64,000 bases of DNA from Ditylenchus dipsaci (taxonomy: Eukaryota > Nematoda > Chromadorea > Rhabditida > Anguinidae), in the NCBI GenBank assembly GCA_004194705.1, contig SADC01001015.1, positions 186,001 through 250,000 of the forward strand, given 5' to 3'. The position numbers were made by a program, and so were the translations under genes. The notes under the pieces were generated by a model that saw nothing but the letters and a program-made list of their open reading frames with translations, ran no database searches and was not told where the DNA came from. Shown piece after piece: positions 10,129 to 21,170 of the stretch (the first letter of the stretch is position 1; each line of letters starts with the position of its first letter).

Positions 10129-10795
10129 GTGTATTGCATTATGAGTGAATTAGACAATGCGAATTTGAAAAACACTATGTTTATAGCGTGGCTCGAGCTA
10201 AATAAGATCAATAAGAATGCGAAAAAGTATTATTATGGTATAGAAGTATTTATGGCAATCAGCAGCCATTCCCTACAATAATCCCAGAGATCCGAATGTG
10301 GTCGCGCTGTTGAGAGCCCGGTTAGGATTGTACAACAGTTGGTTACCTGCATTTAAGCCAAAGACTGGGTGGTGATAGGAGCTCTGAGTTGCTGCTGCTG
10401 GAAGCTGGCTTTGAGTGTGGCGGCAGTGGCTGGCAACAGGGCACCAGACGATTGGTTTTGCCTACTTCTACTCCACCTCCTGCTCCTGCTAGTGAAAAAC
10501 AATTGTGAAAGATGGAGGCAATGCACTGAAATGTGCTGCTGCAGCTTGACAACAACTGACGACTCAAATTGGCCTGCAAATTGAGTTCTTGACAAAGTCA
10601 ATTTTGCCACTTCGTCATTTTCAACCCACCTTTTTAGCTTCAGATTCGGCTGTCGTAAGGGCAGCTGCCATCAAGGCGGAATTGCAAGGCGCTCACATTG
10701 CTCTGTCCATTCAAGTCTAGCAACTGGTGATGGGTGGCAGGTGATAGTGCTGCGGTTTGTCAGGAGCTCGTCTGAACCGCGCTAAAACCCATACA
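10129..10795. other. Region with weak ORFs only
   Basis: The plus ORF ending at 10,281 contains SELDNANLKNTMFIAWLELN, which vaguely recalls the N-terminal part of Helitron helicase-like proteins, but the match is too short to call. The rest (10,282-10,795) is less A/T-rich and has overlapping ORFs in three frames with no domain. I see no confident gene. Confidence 0.35.
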
Positions 10796-11092
10796 TTAAT
10801 AATTGGTAGCAAAAATCTAAATTAAAAAAATTTCCAGCGCCTTGATTCGTTAGTCGTGCAACCCCTACTCTGTCGATATTTAGCACCCAGTTCGATTAAA
10901 AATTCTCCAGGCACTTTTCGGTTGGGAGGGGGGTGGGCTGGTCTCCTTCAAAAATATGACTTTTTATCAATTGTAACACGCCCTTTTTGGACTTTTTAGG
11001 CTTAGGGAAGGCCAGCGTATGTTAGCCGGGACCAGGAAGTGTCTTACGCACCTTTTCCAGGGTCTGTAACTAACATTTGTAGCTTATATAAA
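10796..11092 (+). repeat. Dispersed 300-bp repeat, copy 1
   Basis: Nearly identical to 21,171-21,489 over its whole length, starting TAATAATTGGTAGCAAAAAT and ending TAACATTTGTAG. It includes a CCTTTTTGGACTTTTTAGGC segment. No inverted termini were found and it contains no ORF of note. It lies directly to the left of the complete hAT element. Confidence 0.85.
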
Positions 11093-11144
11093 TAGGGGCG
11101 CCCCAGCCGAACAATTACCATTTCCCGTAGGGAGTTATCAGAGG

Positions 11145-13237
11145 CATAGCTGCGCGAGCGCCAGCGCCAGCGCCGGCGCTAGCAGCGCCAGCGCCGGCGC
11201 CCGGCGCTTTTTAAGCGCCGGGCGCTCATAGCGCCGGCGCTTTTCCGGCGCTGGCGCGAATATTTTGACTAGGCCGGCGCTGGCGCCGGCGCTCGTCAAA
11301 TTTTTTTGACTAGACCGGCGCTGGCGCGGCGCTCGCGAAATTTTTTCTGGCTAGGCCGGCGCTGGCGCCGGCGCTGGCGTGAAATGGTGAATAGACCGGC
11401 GCTGGCACCGGTGCGCAAATTTTCACGAATTGCTAAACTGTCGCTTTTTTGTTTGTATTAAGTCATTGTTGTTGTAAAACAAGTTCATGCTAATCCTTTA
11501 ATTTATAAACTTCTTCAAAAATATAAATTTCCTAGTGGTGTTACTTGAATATGCAAAGATACGTGTTTATTCAATAAGTCCTTCAAGAACATCGTTTTGT
11601 TTTTTTCATTCCTTGGCTATTTTTCTGGCCTTCAACTTTTGAACTAGCATTTCAAGGTACTCGTCAACAATTTGTTGGGCTCGGCATCATCATCATCAAA
11701 AGCTCGCTTATTGCATCTGATGTTTGATCGGCTACTATCACTATCCCAAACGTACTAAGCACTTTTATTCCTAATTCTTTGACGATTTTACTCCACAAAG
11801 AGTTAGAAATTTTTTCCAGTATACCTTAAGACTTCTAATTTTGTGATAAATTAGGGCAATACTTTTTTGTACCAAATTACTTCTTTTTGTACTCAATTTC
11901 CTTTTTTGTACCAAACCTATTTTCTGTCCAAGACCAACCAAATTTTGCATAATTTTGCGAGAATTCGAATTTTTTATTCTGAAAATGACTTGGATTGCTC
12001 AGAATCCCACCCGGAATGGCTAGAAGCCCCTGAAAGTTGTTTTTGGGGGTTTACTAAAGGGGGGAGGGGTAAACCTTTTGCGAAAAATCGATCAAGCGAT
12101 CAGATTTTGGGTCGATAGGCTTAATCACTCAAATTCTAAGTTTATTGTGGCTGTGAGTGGTTTAGGATGAGTGTGGGTGATTAAGCCCATCTGACCCGAT
12201 ATCTGATCCGCTCAATCGATTTTTCTCAAAGAGTAGTACGTAGTAAATTTGGTACAAATCAGATTTGGTACAACAAAAAGTAAATTTGGTACAAAAAGAA
12301 TGCCCATAATATAAAATTTGACAGAGTACTCAATATAGAACCCGTTTATGTAGCCGCAGCTTTTTTAGACCCAACAAAATGAGACTGGAAATAATTAAGT
12401 CTAAACAAAACAGAGCTAAACAATTTTAAAGGGAATGATGTGTAAAATACATCACTGGCCCTGCAGCAGAAACTATTACTGGGGAAAATTTGTGTGAAAT
12501 GCCGTCTCCATTGGGTTTGGTAGTGTAAAAGTGAGGAAACCAACAATTTCCGCAGAAGATGTGCAGCTGCAAAAGTTTTTGATGTTATTGGAACAGTGAT
12601 GAGTATTGATTGGAGATGCAATAGGATTTTGGAATGCGAATTCACAGGTGCCTTTACTATGCTTGAAACTTTTTAACTTTTTACCAACTTGAGGTTATCC
12701 AACTCTTGAAAAGGTTGCGCACGACATTCTCGCAATACCTGCAAGCAGTGCAGCAGTGGAGAGACTGTTTAGCATTATGCAATGCACTCATTGGCCGAAA
12801 AACGTCAACTGGCCAACAGCTACTAAATAGCAAGACTATGTTGGTATACAATTCTGCCCTGATAAATATTTGATATGGAATAAAAAATGTTGAAAATTAT
12901 GTCAATAATTTGCAGAAAAGCCGCTTTTGAGTGCGTCGGCGCTTTTACGGCGCCAGCAAAATCGCGCCGGCGCCGGCGCTGGCGCCGGCGCGATTTTTTC
13001 TTCGTTCAAAAAACCGGCGCTGGCGCCGGCGCGATTTTTTCTTCGTTCAAAAAAACGGCGCTGGCGCCGGCGCGATTTTTTCTTCGTTCAAAAACCGGCG
13101 CTGGCGCCGGCGCGATTTTTTCAATTGGCTGCTCTGGCGCCGGCGCTGGCGCTTTTTCCGGCGCTGGCGCTCAATTTTGAAAATTGCCGGCGCCGGCGCT
13201 GGCGCTGGCGCTATTTTTTGGACAGCGCGCAGCTATG
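11145..13237 (+). mobile_element. Complete hAT element with GC-palindrome arrays
   Basis: A 2,093-bp element with 12-bp terminal inverted repeats CATAGCTGCGCG / CGCGCAGCTATG and a perfect 8-bp target duplication ATCAGAGG (11,137-11,144 and 13,238-13,245). Both ends carry arrays of GCGCTGGCGCCGGCGC (11,156-11,415 and 12,948-13,215) far richer in GC than the surroundings. The interior holds a broken hAT transposase. The array units are self-complementary and present at both ends, as expected of subterminal transposase-binding sites. Confidence 0.95.
12340..12873 (+). pseudogene. hAT transposase remnant
   Basis: The region opens with YVAAAFLDPTK, like the conserved A-x-FLDP block of hAT transposases. 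After decayed sequence it ends with the hATC dimerisation domain: YPTLEKVAHDILAIPASSAA, VERLFSIM, and in a second frame LIGRKTSTGQQLLNSKTMLV and YNSALINI then a stop. Several frameshifts and stops lie between. The catalytic RNase H-like core is not intact, so this copy is inactive. It is clearly related to the remnant at 4,001-4,136. Confidence 0.9.
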
Positions 13238-13598
13238 ATCAGAGGTACACAACAAACAAGCCCACTTTCGTCTTAAAAGACCATACTTGTTGATGACAAT
13301 GAGAATTTGGCAAATTCAAATGCGCGGGACACTTTTTTTACTCCGAAATTATTGTTAATAATTTATCATGTATCAACATAAATAATCAAAAATAACAAAG
13401 CTGACACAGGAAGTGAACCTGAGATCAACATACCAAATGCATCGCCTTTAAAGAGTATTAAAATCGAGAGGGGTGAGTTAGGGGTGGTTTCGATTATTAT
13501 TATAAGCTATTTTTTTGTAGAAATATTGCGGGTATTTGGCCGCTGCGAGGCGAATGACCAGCACACGCCAAGGTTAAGAACAAGCACCCCACTCGAGT

Positions 13599-13740
13599 AA
13601 AGAACAAGCACCCCAAAAAAATCAATAGGGGGGACCAAGGCAAAAAAAAAAGATGCCTTGGTCCCCCTGTTGATTGTTTTTATTTTTTAAATTTTTTTGC
13701 CTTGGTCCCCCTATTGATTTTTTTGGGGTGCTTGTTCGTT
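13599..13740. repeat. Perfect hairpin, CCTTGGTCCCCC family
   Basis: Arms of about 42 bp begin AACAAGCACCCCAAAAAAAT and continue into ATAGGGGGGACCAAGGC. They pair with the reverse complement at 13,700-13,740, and a smaller inner copy of the GGACCAAGGC word pairs as well. No coding content. Confidence 0.85.
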
Positions 13741-14035
13741 ACCTGTGCCCAGCACACTCCACATTGGAAGGAATTGTGTTTTTTCTAAATATTTATCACC
13801 TTGTTATACTGCTAGAGAAATCATCCTCTAAGGAGAAGGGGGCGTGGGGGCTTGCAATTGCGCTTTAACGGTTCGAATCTTAAAGTCTCTTGTCAACAGT
13901 TGTAAAAGCTGCGGTGGAATTTTCGCGTCGCATAAGCTGAGGCTCAAATATTGTAGCACATAAGGATGCTGCGCGAATCTTCGAACGGATTTCTAACAAG
14001 CAGCTCAAAGCTCATAGTTTCTCAAATCGCATTAT

Positions 14036-14452
14036 AAAGGCTAAAATTCATTTACGCCCTCAAAATGCTCATTTACGCTCTCAAATCTATGTATTGCCAT
14101 TTTTAGTCAACTTTTCGCTAAAACTTTTTTAACATTTTTACACCAGCGCGTAGCCCTGAATCTTGGCTTTCTTTTGATCTATCAAACTTTGCTGAATAAA
14201 CTTAGAAATGCAGAGATTTAGGGGTTTTGAAGGACAAACTTTTTTGAAAATTATTTTTTAAAGCCCCTAAATCTCTGTATTCTAAATTCATTCAGCAAAG
14301 TTGATAGCTCATTAGAAAGCCAAGATTCAGGGCTACGCGCTGGCGTAAAATATTGAAAAAGTTCTATCGAAAAGTTGACTAAAAATGGCAATATATAGAT
14401 TTGAGGGCGTAAATGAGCATTTTGAGGCGTAAATCACTTATAGCCATTATAA
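14036..14452. repeat. Foldback element, about 417 bp
   Basis: Two arms of roughly 190 bp are inverted copies, meeting near 14,245. The left arm contains CATTTACGCCCTCAAAATGC and GCGCGTAGCCCTGAATCTTG, and the right arm has their complements. The central part pairs GCAGAGATTTAGGGG with CCCCTAAATCTCTG. A related, more diverged foldback is at about 57,440-57,850. Confidence 0.85.
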
Positions 14453-14529
14453 AACCATATGATCTCAAATCTTATTGCTCAAGTTTTGCTAGGCCCGGAT
14501 TTCGCAGAAATGTCAATTTTTGATGAATA

Positions 14530-14784
14530 GTGGTGGTGAGAAGTGCGTCAGTATTGGATATTCCTTATCCAACCAGCCTTCCTCCTGCTGCAGAAGGAGC
14601 ACAATTCCTTCTTAGCAGAGAAAAACTTGATCCACGAACCACCCTTTGTTCAACAAAAATCCTCATTCAGCTGGCTAAAAACTACTTACAATCAATATAT
14701 TTGATTTTGGAGGAAAAAGAAATGGATTTAACAGGAGTTTTATTAGCAAATACATTTCTTTTGAGTGCTAAAAAGAAGGAATAG
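14530..14784 (+). CDS. Unrecognised 84-codon ORF
   Basis: An ORF of 84 codons with mixed composition (DIPYPTSLPPAAEGAQFLLS, then KILIQLAKNYLQSIYLILEE) that looks more protein-like than most ORFs here. I recognise no family and see no splice sites or poly(A) signal tied to it. It may be a fragment of a transposon protein or chance. Confidence 0.25.
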   Translation: MVVRSASVLDIPYPTSLPPAAEGAQFLLSREKLDPRTTLCSTKILIQLAKNYLQSIYLILEEKEMDLTGVLLANTFLLSAKKKE

Positions 14785-14799
14785 CTTTCGTATTGAAGG

Positions 14800-16013
14800 T
14801 GAGAAAATAACAATGCCTTCAAGAAAATGACTCATTTTAACAGGGGAGAACGGGGAAAGACGTGTGAATGGGCCTTTTGCACAACAAGCATAGCTTAAAC
14901 ATATGGTTAACATATATTAAACACATAGCTATTACATCTTTGCCTCTCCTCCCTCGCAAACTTCAATTGATGATTATCTTTTGTGTTAATTTTTATTCAC
15001 CTGTTTGTTTTGTTTATGTGGTTGGTAATTACCTGACTGTGATCCTTTGAGGGGCTGCTATTTAGGTCTTCTTGTTGTTAATTTTGTACATTTATACGTT
15101 TCATCGTTTTCCTGTAAAGTAGATATTTTTGTGTGTAAAATATTTTAGTCATCTTGAGTATACCGTTAGTTAATCGGCCCTCTCGACTTTGAGGGTCTGT
15201 ATCTAGGGGCAGAGAAATTTTTTGCAAACCTGTTTAATGGATTTCTCATTTAGGCCCTAAGCATAAGGCCTAGGCCCCAAAGTCTAAGGGCTAAGCCTAA
15301 AAATTATCGGGGAAGTGGCGGCTGTCAAATATTTGAAAACATATTGATTTTCACAAAATGACAAATGCATAAATTGATTCCGACTAAGAAGTCATTTTTC
15401 ATTTTATATGAAATTGCTTAAAAGTGCGCAGCTTCTTTACGACATTGCCTCCAAAAAAATTGTTCTTGTTTGAAAGTCGGGAGTGTGCCATGTCAAAGAC
15501 GTACTTTTGGGCTTTTAACATTTCTTTCTTTCTTGTCGTCCTTTATTGAAACATCAAACAAAAGATATTTATGAGACAAAATGATGGAAGCCTTTTTTAA
15601 TATGTTAAAGAATGAAATCCTTGTCAAGAGTCAAACAGAGTAAGTTGATAAGTGGAGATTGAAAAATTTCGAGCTTGTTCATTTGGATTTATGTGCGCCA
15701 TCCTCCCTCCAGAATTCGTAGTACTCTTCAGGTGTAATTTCCTAAAAAAACTTATCATATTTTTTGAGACGGAACGGCGCTGCGTATCCCGCCTTTATTT
15801 GCTGTAATGTAGCCCAGTGATTCTAGTTCCGGCCGGAGTACACAATGTGTATGAGACCAGAAATACAAAATTAAGTTTAATTCGTGCTTCTTTGATGTTT
15901 AACGTTAAGAAAACACGTTTTTAAGGATTGGCAAAGCACTTTAAAAAATTGGAATTTTTGACCCTACCGGAGTATACTCCCCCCCCCCCCTAATGGAATT
16001 TTTTTAATTATAG
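14800..16013. other. Intergenic, no gene seen
   Basis: A/T-rich sequence with a 10-base C run near 15,980. Short ORFs only, with no domain, repeat pair or RNA gene recognised. Confidence 0.5.
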
Positions 16014-16229
16014 GCGCTATATGCTACTTTTCATTTTTTTTATCGATTGGCTGTTGCACTTTTTGTTTTTACGAAAAAATTTTGACCTCCGACCTAGAAT
16101 CCCGAAATTGAGGATTAATTTCGGGATTCAAGTAAATTTCGGGACTCAAGGTCGGAGGTCAATTTTTTTCGTAAAAAAACAAAAAGTGCAACAGCCAATC
16201 GATAAAAAAATGAAAAGTAGCATATAGCG
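16014..16229. repeat. Near-perfect hairpin, about 215 bp
   Basis: Arms start GCGCTATATGCTACTTTTCA and pass through CGATTGGCTGTTGCAC and TTGACCTCCGACC, with the complements on the right arm. Arms of about 95 bp are almost identical, so the insertion or duplication is recent. Confidence 0.88.
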
Positions 16230-16323
16230 TCTGAAATTTTTGCTGTGAATTCAGTCAAAAATTAGGTTAAAAATGCGTAGTAAGTAAGTATTCTGACTAT
16301 TAATCTGCTCATGCTTTTTCTCA

Positions 16324-16575
16324 TACCGTATATTTTCTATTAAACCCCCACTCTCTAATAATCCCTCACCCCACGGACCTCATATCTCAGTCTAGAGCAA
16401 ACATTTCACAAATCTGTTTTTTTGCGTTTTCTTAATTAGCACGAGCTCTCCTGATTTTACTTTTCAGATCTTGGTCAACTGCCCAAAAATCTCAAAATCG
16501 ACCTCAAATTTTTTCAATTTTTAATGGATTGAATAATAATCCCCATGGAGGATTAATAGAGAATATACGGTATAT
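16324..16575. mobile_element. ACCGTATTT-family MITE
   Basis: Inverted termini TACCGTATATTTTCTATTAA and TTAATAGAGAATATACGGTA. The interior includes the family-typical segment with TTTTTTGCGTTTTCTTAAT also present at 6,510 and 23,715. Confidence 0.82.
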
Positions 16576-16829
16576 TGTTCAGTGGAGAATGCAATCACCT
16601 AAAAAGCTGAGATCTTGCGCTACACAATAATGCTTAAAATTGAGAAAAAAATTAGCACAAAAACTCGGGAAAAAAAAACTTCGACACAACACAGAGCTCC
16701 AAAACGTCCTCATTTATAAGATTTGTCTTTCGAATGGGATTCCAAATCTTATTTTTTGGACTTTAGTCAAAATCTTATTTTGGTAAAATACCTTATTTAG
16801 AGCAAATATTCTTATTTTTAAAATATGGA

Positions 16830-17535
16830 CGCTACTCGTTAATACGCCAAACGTCCCTTCAAAAACTTCTCGAGATACCCCTCCCCCTTCAATAATTTTT
16901 CAGGTACCCCAAAAACCATACTTTTTTTTTGAAAAAGCTGAAATTAGTACGGGTTGTCCCACAGCCTAATGCGGAATCCTAAAACTAAGGGAGAAACCTA
17001 ATTGCTAAGCCTGAAAATTATTGAGGGATAAGAGCAGTTATGTTTCTGGGGGGGGGGGGGGGTTGGGTGCGTTGGTTGTTAAAACCGAGTGGCGCCTAAA
17101 TGAGCCCTGCATAAACAGGAAAATTTCCCACAGAAGGCGACACTTTTCCACGAAAAGGGGCATTTTGGCACACCTTCGGAATACCCCAGCAGTCAACTTT
17201 GGTATACCCCCAGCATTTAATTCGGAACACACCTCTCATGTTACCCCACAATTGGAAGCTGAGGATGTTAGCTACACAATGGTGTAAAAATTTATTGGTT
17301 TAGTTCACAAAAATAAATATTTTTCGATTAAAATAAAATTGAATCTTTTCGAATGAAAATCGAATACTCAAAAAATATTCAGTTCTATTTTAATTGAAAA
17401 ATATACATTTTCGTGAACTAAACCAAGAAATGTTTACACCATCATGTAGCTGGCATCCTCAGCTTTTAATTGTGAGGTAACATGAGGGGTGTGTTCCTAA
17501 TTAAGTGCTGGGGTATTCCGAAGTTTAGCCGGCAT
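16830..17535. repeat. Two adjacent foldbacks
   Basis: 16,830-17,035 is a foldback of the ACGCTACTCGTTTATACCCC family (other copies at 53,905-54,150 and 63,060-63,330), with CCTAAG-rich inner sequence. 17,170-17,535 is a palindrome of about 360 bp with arms containing GGAATACCCCAGC and GCTGAGGATGTTAGCTACAC. The ORFs over 17,021-17,287 are by-products of these repeats. Confidence 0.75.
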
Positions 17536-17827
17536 TTTTTACAAAAGAGGGAATTTTTTCATTTTGTCTATAAGAATTTATAAACCAATCAATATATTCA
17601 TGAAGATGAATTTACCGGCATCTCAACTGCATACGTTCCTTCCACATAATCGTCTGGCTTTTTTCCATCTCAGGAAACTCTTTCTGCATCTGTTTGTAGT
17701 GATCTAAGATTTAATGTGTTCAGAATATTGTATTTTTGAAAAACTATGTAATTTTTTTAAATGAGCAATCTATATTCTGCTTCAGACTCAAAAAAGTTAA
17801 TCAGTGTGGGTGTTACCCTCACTTACC

Positions 17828-18100
17828 GGCACTACCAGAAATTAACACAATTGATTATAGCACAAATTGATTATGACACAATTGGTTATAACTAGACCGA
17901 GTTTTCGGCCACAATAAGCCGTGTTTGCGTAATAAATTGTATGTAATAGCAAGCCGTGTTTACGGTATGTGTTACGGATAAGAATGCAGACACGGATACA
18001 AATATTTCTAAAGAGCCCATGAGAACCAATCTGTGTTATAATCGATTCGTGTCATAATCAATTTGTGCTATAATGAATTGTGTTAATTTCTGGTAGTGCC
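17828..18100. mobile_element. hAT-type MITE with 8-bp TSD
   Basis: A 273-bp element with long inverted termini GGCACTACCAGAAATTAACA and their complement. It is flanked by a perfect 8-bp duplication CACTTACC (17,820-17,827 and 18,101-18,108). The subterminal sequence repeats AATTGATTATAGCAC / AATTGATTATGACAC. Confidence 0.92.
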
Positions 18101-18259
18101 CACTTACCTACAAAAGACACATTGGGTATTGAATCATTACAGGTTGGCCAAGGCAGGTCTTGACCTGAAATCAGCAAATTTAAAGTAGGTTATTGGTTGT
18201 GGGTAAAAACAGGATAGAAAATAGAATCTTCGGCTTCTTAGTCAAAAATTCATAGTTTA

Positions 18260-18494
18260 CAGGGTGCGTAAAAAGTTCTGACAACTTTTTTAAACTCAAA
18301 ATTTTTAACCATATTTCGTTTTATAAGTGAAAACGGTTTTACCAAAGCAAATGGCGGCTATATTGAAAAGTGATGCAGCTATCTTGTTCAAAATTCTTCT
18401 CTCTTGCTCGTGGTGTTATTTGTTTTTGATGTTATGTTACAAACAGTAAAAGTTTTGAGTTTAAAAAAGTTGTCAGAACTTTTTAAGCACCCTG
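18260..18494. mobile_element. Mariner-like MITE, TA target site
   Basis: Inverted termini CAGGGTGCGTAAAAAGTTCT and its near complement ending AGCACCCTG, flanked by TA on both sides. The arms extend about 40 bp through TTTTTTAAACTCAAAA. Short element with no ORF. Confidence 0.85.
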
Positions 18495-18529
18495 TATATA
18501 ATTATATAAAAAAGTGTTTGCAAAACTCA

Positions 18530-18660
18530 TAGACATTTTCATGGTCATAGTTGGATCGCTGCCACCGACGACATAGCCGCCGGCGGCGCCATTAAGCGGC
18601 GGCAAAATATAAGGGGGCCGCCGCTGGCGGTGGCGGTGCTTTTTTGGAGGTACCCAACGA
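18530..18660. repeat. GC-rich palindrome cluster
   Basis: A cluster of GCCGCCGGCGGC and CCGCCGCTGGCGG words in otherwise A/T-rich DNA. It resembles the hAT subterminal arrays at 11.2 and 13.0 kb but with a different core. Probably a decayed end of another element. Confidence 0.5.
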
Positions 18661-19045
18661 TGCTAGTGCTCATAAAAGTTATGAGCCTCGTTAAACACAT
18701 AGTTGAGAAACAGGTCATATCTCGAAAAACAAAAATGAGTTTTCAAACGTAAAAAGTGCATCGGATTGCTCACAAAATCTTGTTTTTTAAAAAACCTTTT
18801 TTTCTAAAATCTTGTTTTTTCACCAGTTTTTTGCTTTTTCTTTAAGAAAAAAATGTTGGATTTACAAAAAATGATCGGTAAAATCGGAATCCTTGCATTA
18901 ACTGCCACCTGACTGTCAAAACAGGAAAAACAAAGCTTAAAAAATGGGTGTAAAAAAGGTATCAAAGCCGGTAACTTGGCCGGTCCCTTGAAATTCGTTA
19001 TAACGAGTTTCACTGTATGAGGATCACTATGAGTTTTGCAAACAC

Positions 19046-19290
19046 CAGATAAAACTTTCACTGGTGAGGCAGCCCTCTTCCTCTTCTACAGGGAGCGGAC
19101 CAGATATTTGTTCTATCTTCTGCAAGATGAGCAACTCGGCATAAGTCTGCACTTTTGCATTGAAGTTACAATTTTGCACGATGCAATCTCGTCCTAATTC
19201 CTTCAATTTCGCTTGAAGTTCTGCATAAGACCAGTCCTTGGCTTTCGCTTTGCACTCTTCGTATATTTTTAATTTTTCTGATGCATCCAT
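19046..19290 (-). CDS. Small hypothetical protein exon
   Basis: The minus strand encodes MDASEKLKIYEECKAKAKDW, then SYAELQAKLKELGRDCIVQN and CNFNAKVQTYAELLIL, ending in an acidic SGPLPVEEEEG stretch. The ATG at 19,290 lies just after an acceptor-like TTTTTAG, and a GTGTTT donor follows near 19,045. Predicted helices and low repeat content suggest a real gene, but I do not know the family and find no next exon. The exon is bracketed by an inverted pair of degraded MITEs (18,880-19,018 and 19,608-19,740) that share AAGGGACCGGCCAA. Confidence 0.5.
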
Positions 19291-19737
19291 TAGAAAAGCT
19301 AAAAAACAAAAATTATAGCTACATTTAAAACCTGAGAACCAAAATTCACACAAAAATAATTGGAGAAACTCATTGACCAAATAAATTTGGTCCCGCGCAA
19401 ATTCGAATTTCGCAAATTGTTGTGCTTAATAAGTTGCATGGTCCTTTAAACAATTAAACATGGATGACTCCTAGCATTATTAGCAGTATCAGTGAAGTTT
19501 AACTTTAAGCTTTCCAGCTCATAAATTCACAAAAAAATGTTATACTTTATTAGGACAAATGAAATTTTACATTCAAATACTAATCTGAACAACTGAAAAA
19601 GACATAATACAGTCGACGCTTTTACTTAGGACACCCAAGGGACCGGCCAACTTACCGGGTTTGACACTTTTTTACCTTAAGTTTTTAATACCTTTGCTAG
19701 TTCTGTTTTGACAATCTGGTCCTAAATATTTAGAGTT

Positions 19738-19815
19738 GACCGATGGGAAATTTCCCGGGAAATTTACGGAAATTTCCCGGAAAAATTGTTCTAATTTCCG
19801 GACAATTGTATTTTG
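19738..19815. repeat. Possible hAT left end, TTTCCCGGGAAA array
   Basis: TAGAGTTGACCGATGGGAAA is followed by several TTTCCCGGGAAATTT-type palindromes directly upstream of the BED-hATC gene. By analogy with the other elements this could be the left terminus of the element carrying that gene. I did not find a matching right end. Confidence 0.4.
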
Positions 19816-19912
19816 GAAAATAGAAATTTGTTTTTGTTAAACCATTCAAACTTGTTTGTATGCTTACTTGGTTGTGTCCTTGCCTGTTTTATTACTGAAT
19901 TTTAGAATCTCG

Positions 19913-20671
19913 ATGTCTAAAGGCCACAAGTCTCTTTCGTGGAGCTGGAGTTACTTCCACAGGGAGGAAGCAAAGATGATAAGGGAAAATCGATGATAAT
20001 CGGGAGATGCAAGTTCTGCGGTCCGATTTATCGAAACAATGCTACAAGGATGAAAGAGCACTTGAAGGTAACTGACTTATTGCTTTTAATTTACTCCTCG
20101 TAGTTTTTCGTGTTATACTTTTCGTTTAGGGTTGCAAAAAAGCCGGAGCTGAGGCAAGGAAAGAAATTGATCGTCTATCGAGGAAAACAAGTGGAGAGCC
20201 TTCCAAGAAGATCACGAAGGAATCGGATGAGGGTAGCGTGAGACCAAGTCCATCGGGAATCAAAGGGTTCTTCGACAGCGTCAGCAAAGATGACCAAGAA
20301 GAGGCGGACATTTTCTCACTAGGTTGGTATTCAATTTCGGATACGCTTCTGTGCAATGTGGTCGCCATGCTGAGCACTGTCCCAATATCTGCTACGCCGA
20401 CTGAAAGGAATTGGTCTCTTCGTGGTGGAATCCACACAAAACTTCGAAACCGGTTTGTTAGTTTATATTGATTTGTTGATGATCTGGCTTCTTTAGGATA
20501 AATGTTGATACTGTCAACCAGGTGGTCTTCATCAAGCATAACCTCCAATTGGAACACGGAGATCTCTTCGAGGGAGCGGTGGACTCGGAGTCAGAGGAAG
20601 AAGCAGATGAAGAAGAAAACCTCTCGAATGAATTCGAATCACTTATGCGTGTTCTTGGCCTAAAAAGTTGA
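19913..20671 (+). CDS. BED finger-hATC mini-protein (hAT-derived)
   Basis: Three exons: about 19,913-20,067, 20,130-20,452 and 20,497-20,671, with GT-AG introns of 62 and 44 bp and matching phases. Exon 1 ends with a BED-type zinc finger (C-x2-C ... H-x4-C: CKFCGPIYRNNATRMKEHLK then GC across the splice). Exon 2 has the hAT segment GIKGFFDSVSKDDQEEADIF, then goes straight to the C-terminal dimerisation motif LSTVPISATPTERNWSLRGG and HTKLRNR. Exon 3 completes it and ends in an acidic tail. The catalytic core of roughly 400 or more residues normally between these parts is absent, yet the frame is open across the junction. The start is uncertain because exon 1 needs a one-base shift between MSKGHK and the finger. 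It could be a dead internally deleted transposon or a protein kept for DNA binding and dimerisation. Confidence 0.8.
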
Positions 20672-20754
20672 TTTTTGGAAAAAAAATATTTTGACCAAAA
20701 TTTGACTTTTTGCCTTGGGGGACCAAGGTATTTTACCTCGTTTTGTCACTGGAG

Positions 20755-21160
20755 CTAGGCAAAAAGTGTCTCTTTATGCATTTTATGATCAAGAGTCTTT
20801 CTCGGAATCATGTCTGAGGTAAGTGAGTGCGCGCATTTCTAACTCTCAAGCCCAAGGGGCTAAATTTAACCTGACCCCCACACTCAGGTAAACCTGACCC
20901 CCACCACTCAGGTAAACCTGACCCCCACCAGTCAATTCAGCTTGGGGGACCAAGGCGAAATTTTTTAAATTATTTTTTTAATTGTTTTTAAATGATTTAA
21001 AAAATAATTTAAAAAATTTCGCCTTGGTCCCCCAAGCTAAGTTGACTGGTAGGGGTCAGGTTTACCTGAGTGGTGGGGTCAGGTTTATCTGAGTGGTGGG
21101 GTCAGGTTTACCTGAGTGGTGGGGTCAGGTTTACCTGAGTGGTGGGGTCAGGTTAAACTG
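20755..21160. repeat. Foldback with arms of tandem repeats
   Basis: 20,871-20,945 carries repeats of AGGTAAACCTGACCCCCACC. An inverted CCTTGGTCCCCCAAGC hairpin at 20,938-21,040 forms the centre. 21,040-21,155 carries the complement repeats (GGTGGGGTCAGGTTTACCTG, about four copies). 20,755-20,870 is a separate repeat with a near copy at 51,440-51,545. Confidence 0.8.
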
Positions 21161-21170
21161 CTCCGCAAAC

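Noticed and set aside
10081..10281. Helitron helicase fragment
   Set aside because: A single short segment is suggestive (FIAWLELN), but no Rep or helicase motif follows.
12887..13293. Three overlapping Ala/Arg/Gly-rich ORFs
   Set aside because: Produced by the GCGCTGGCGCCGGCGC arrays at the right end of the hAT element, read in all frames.
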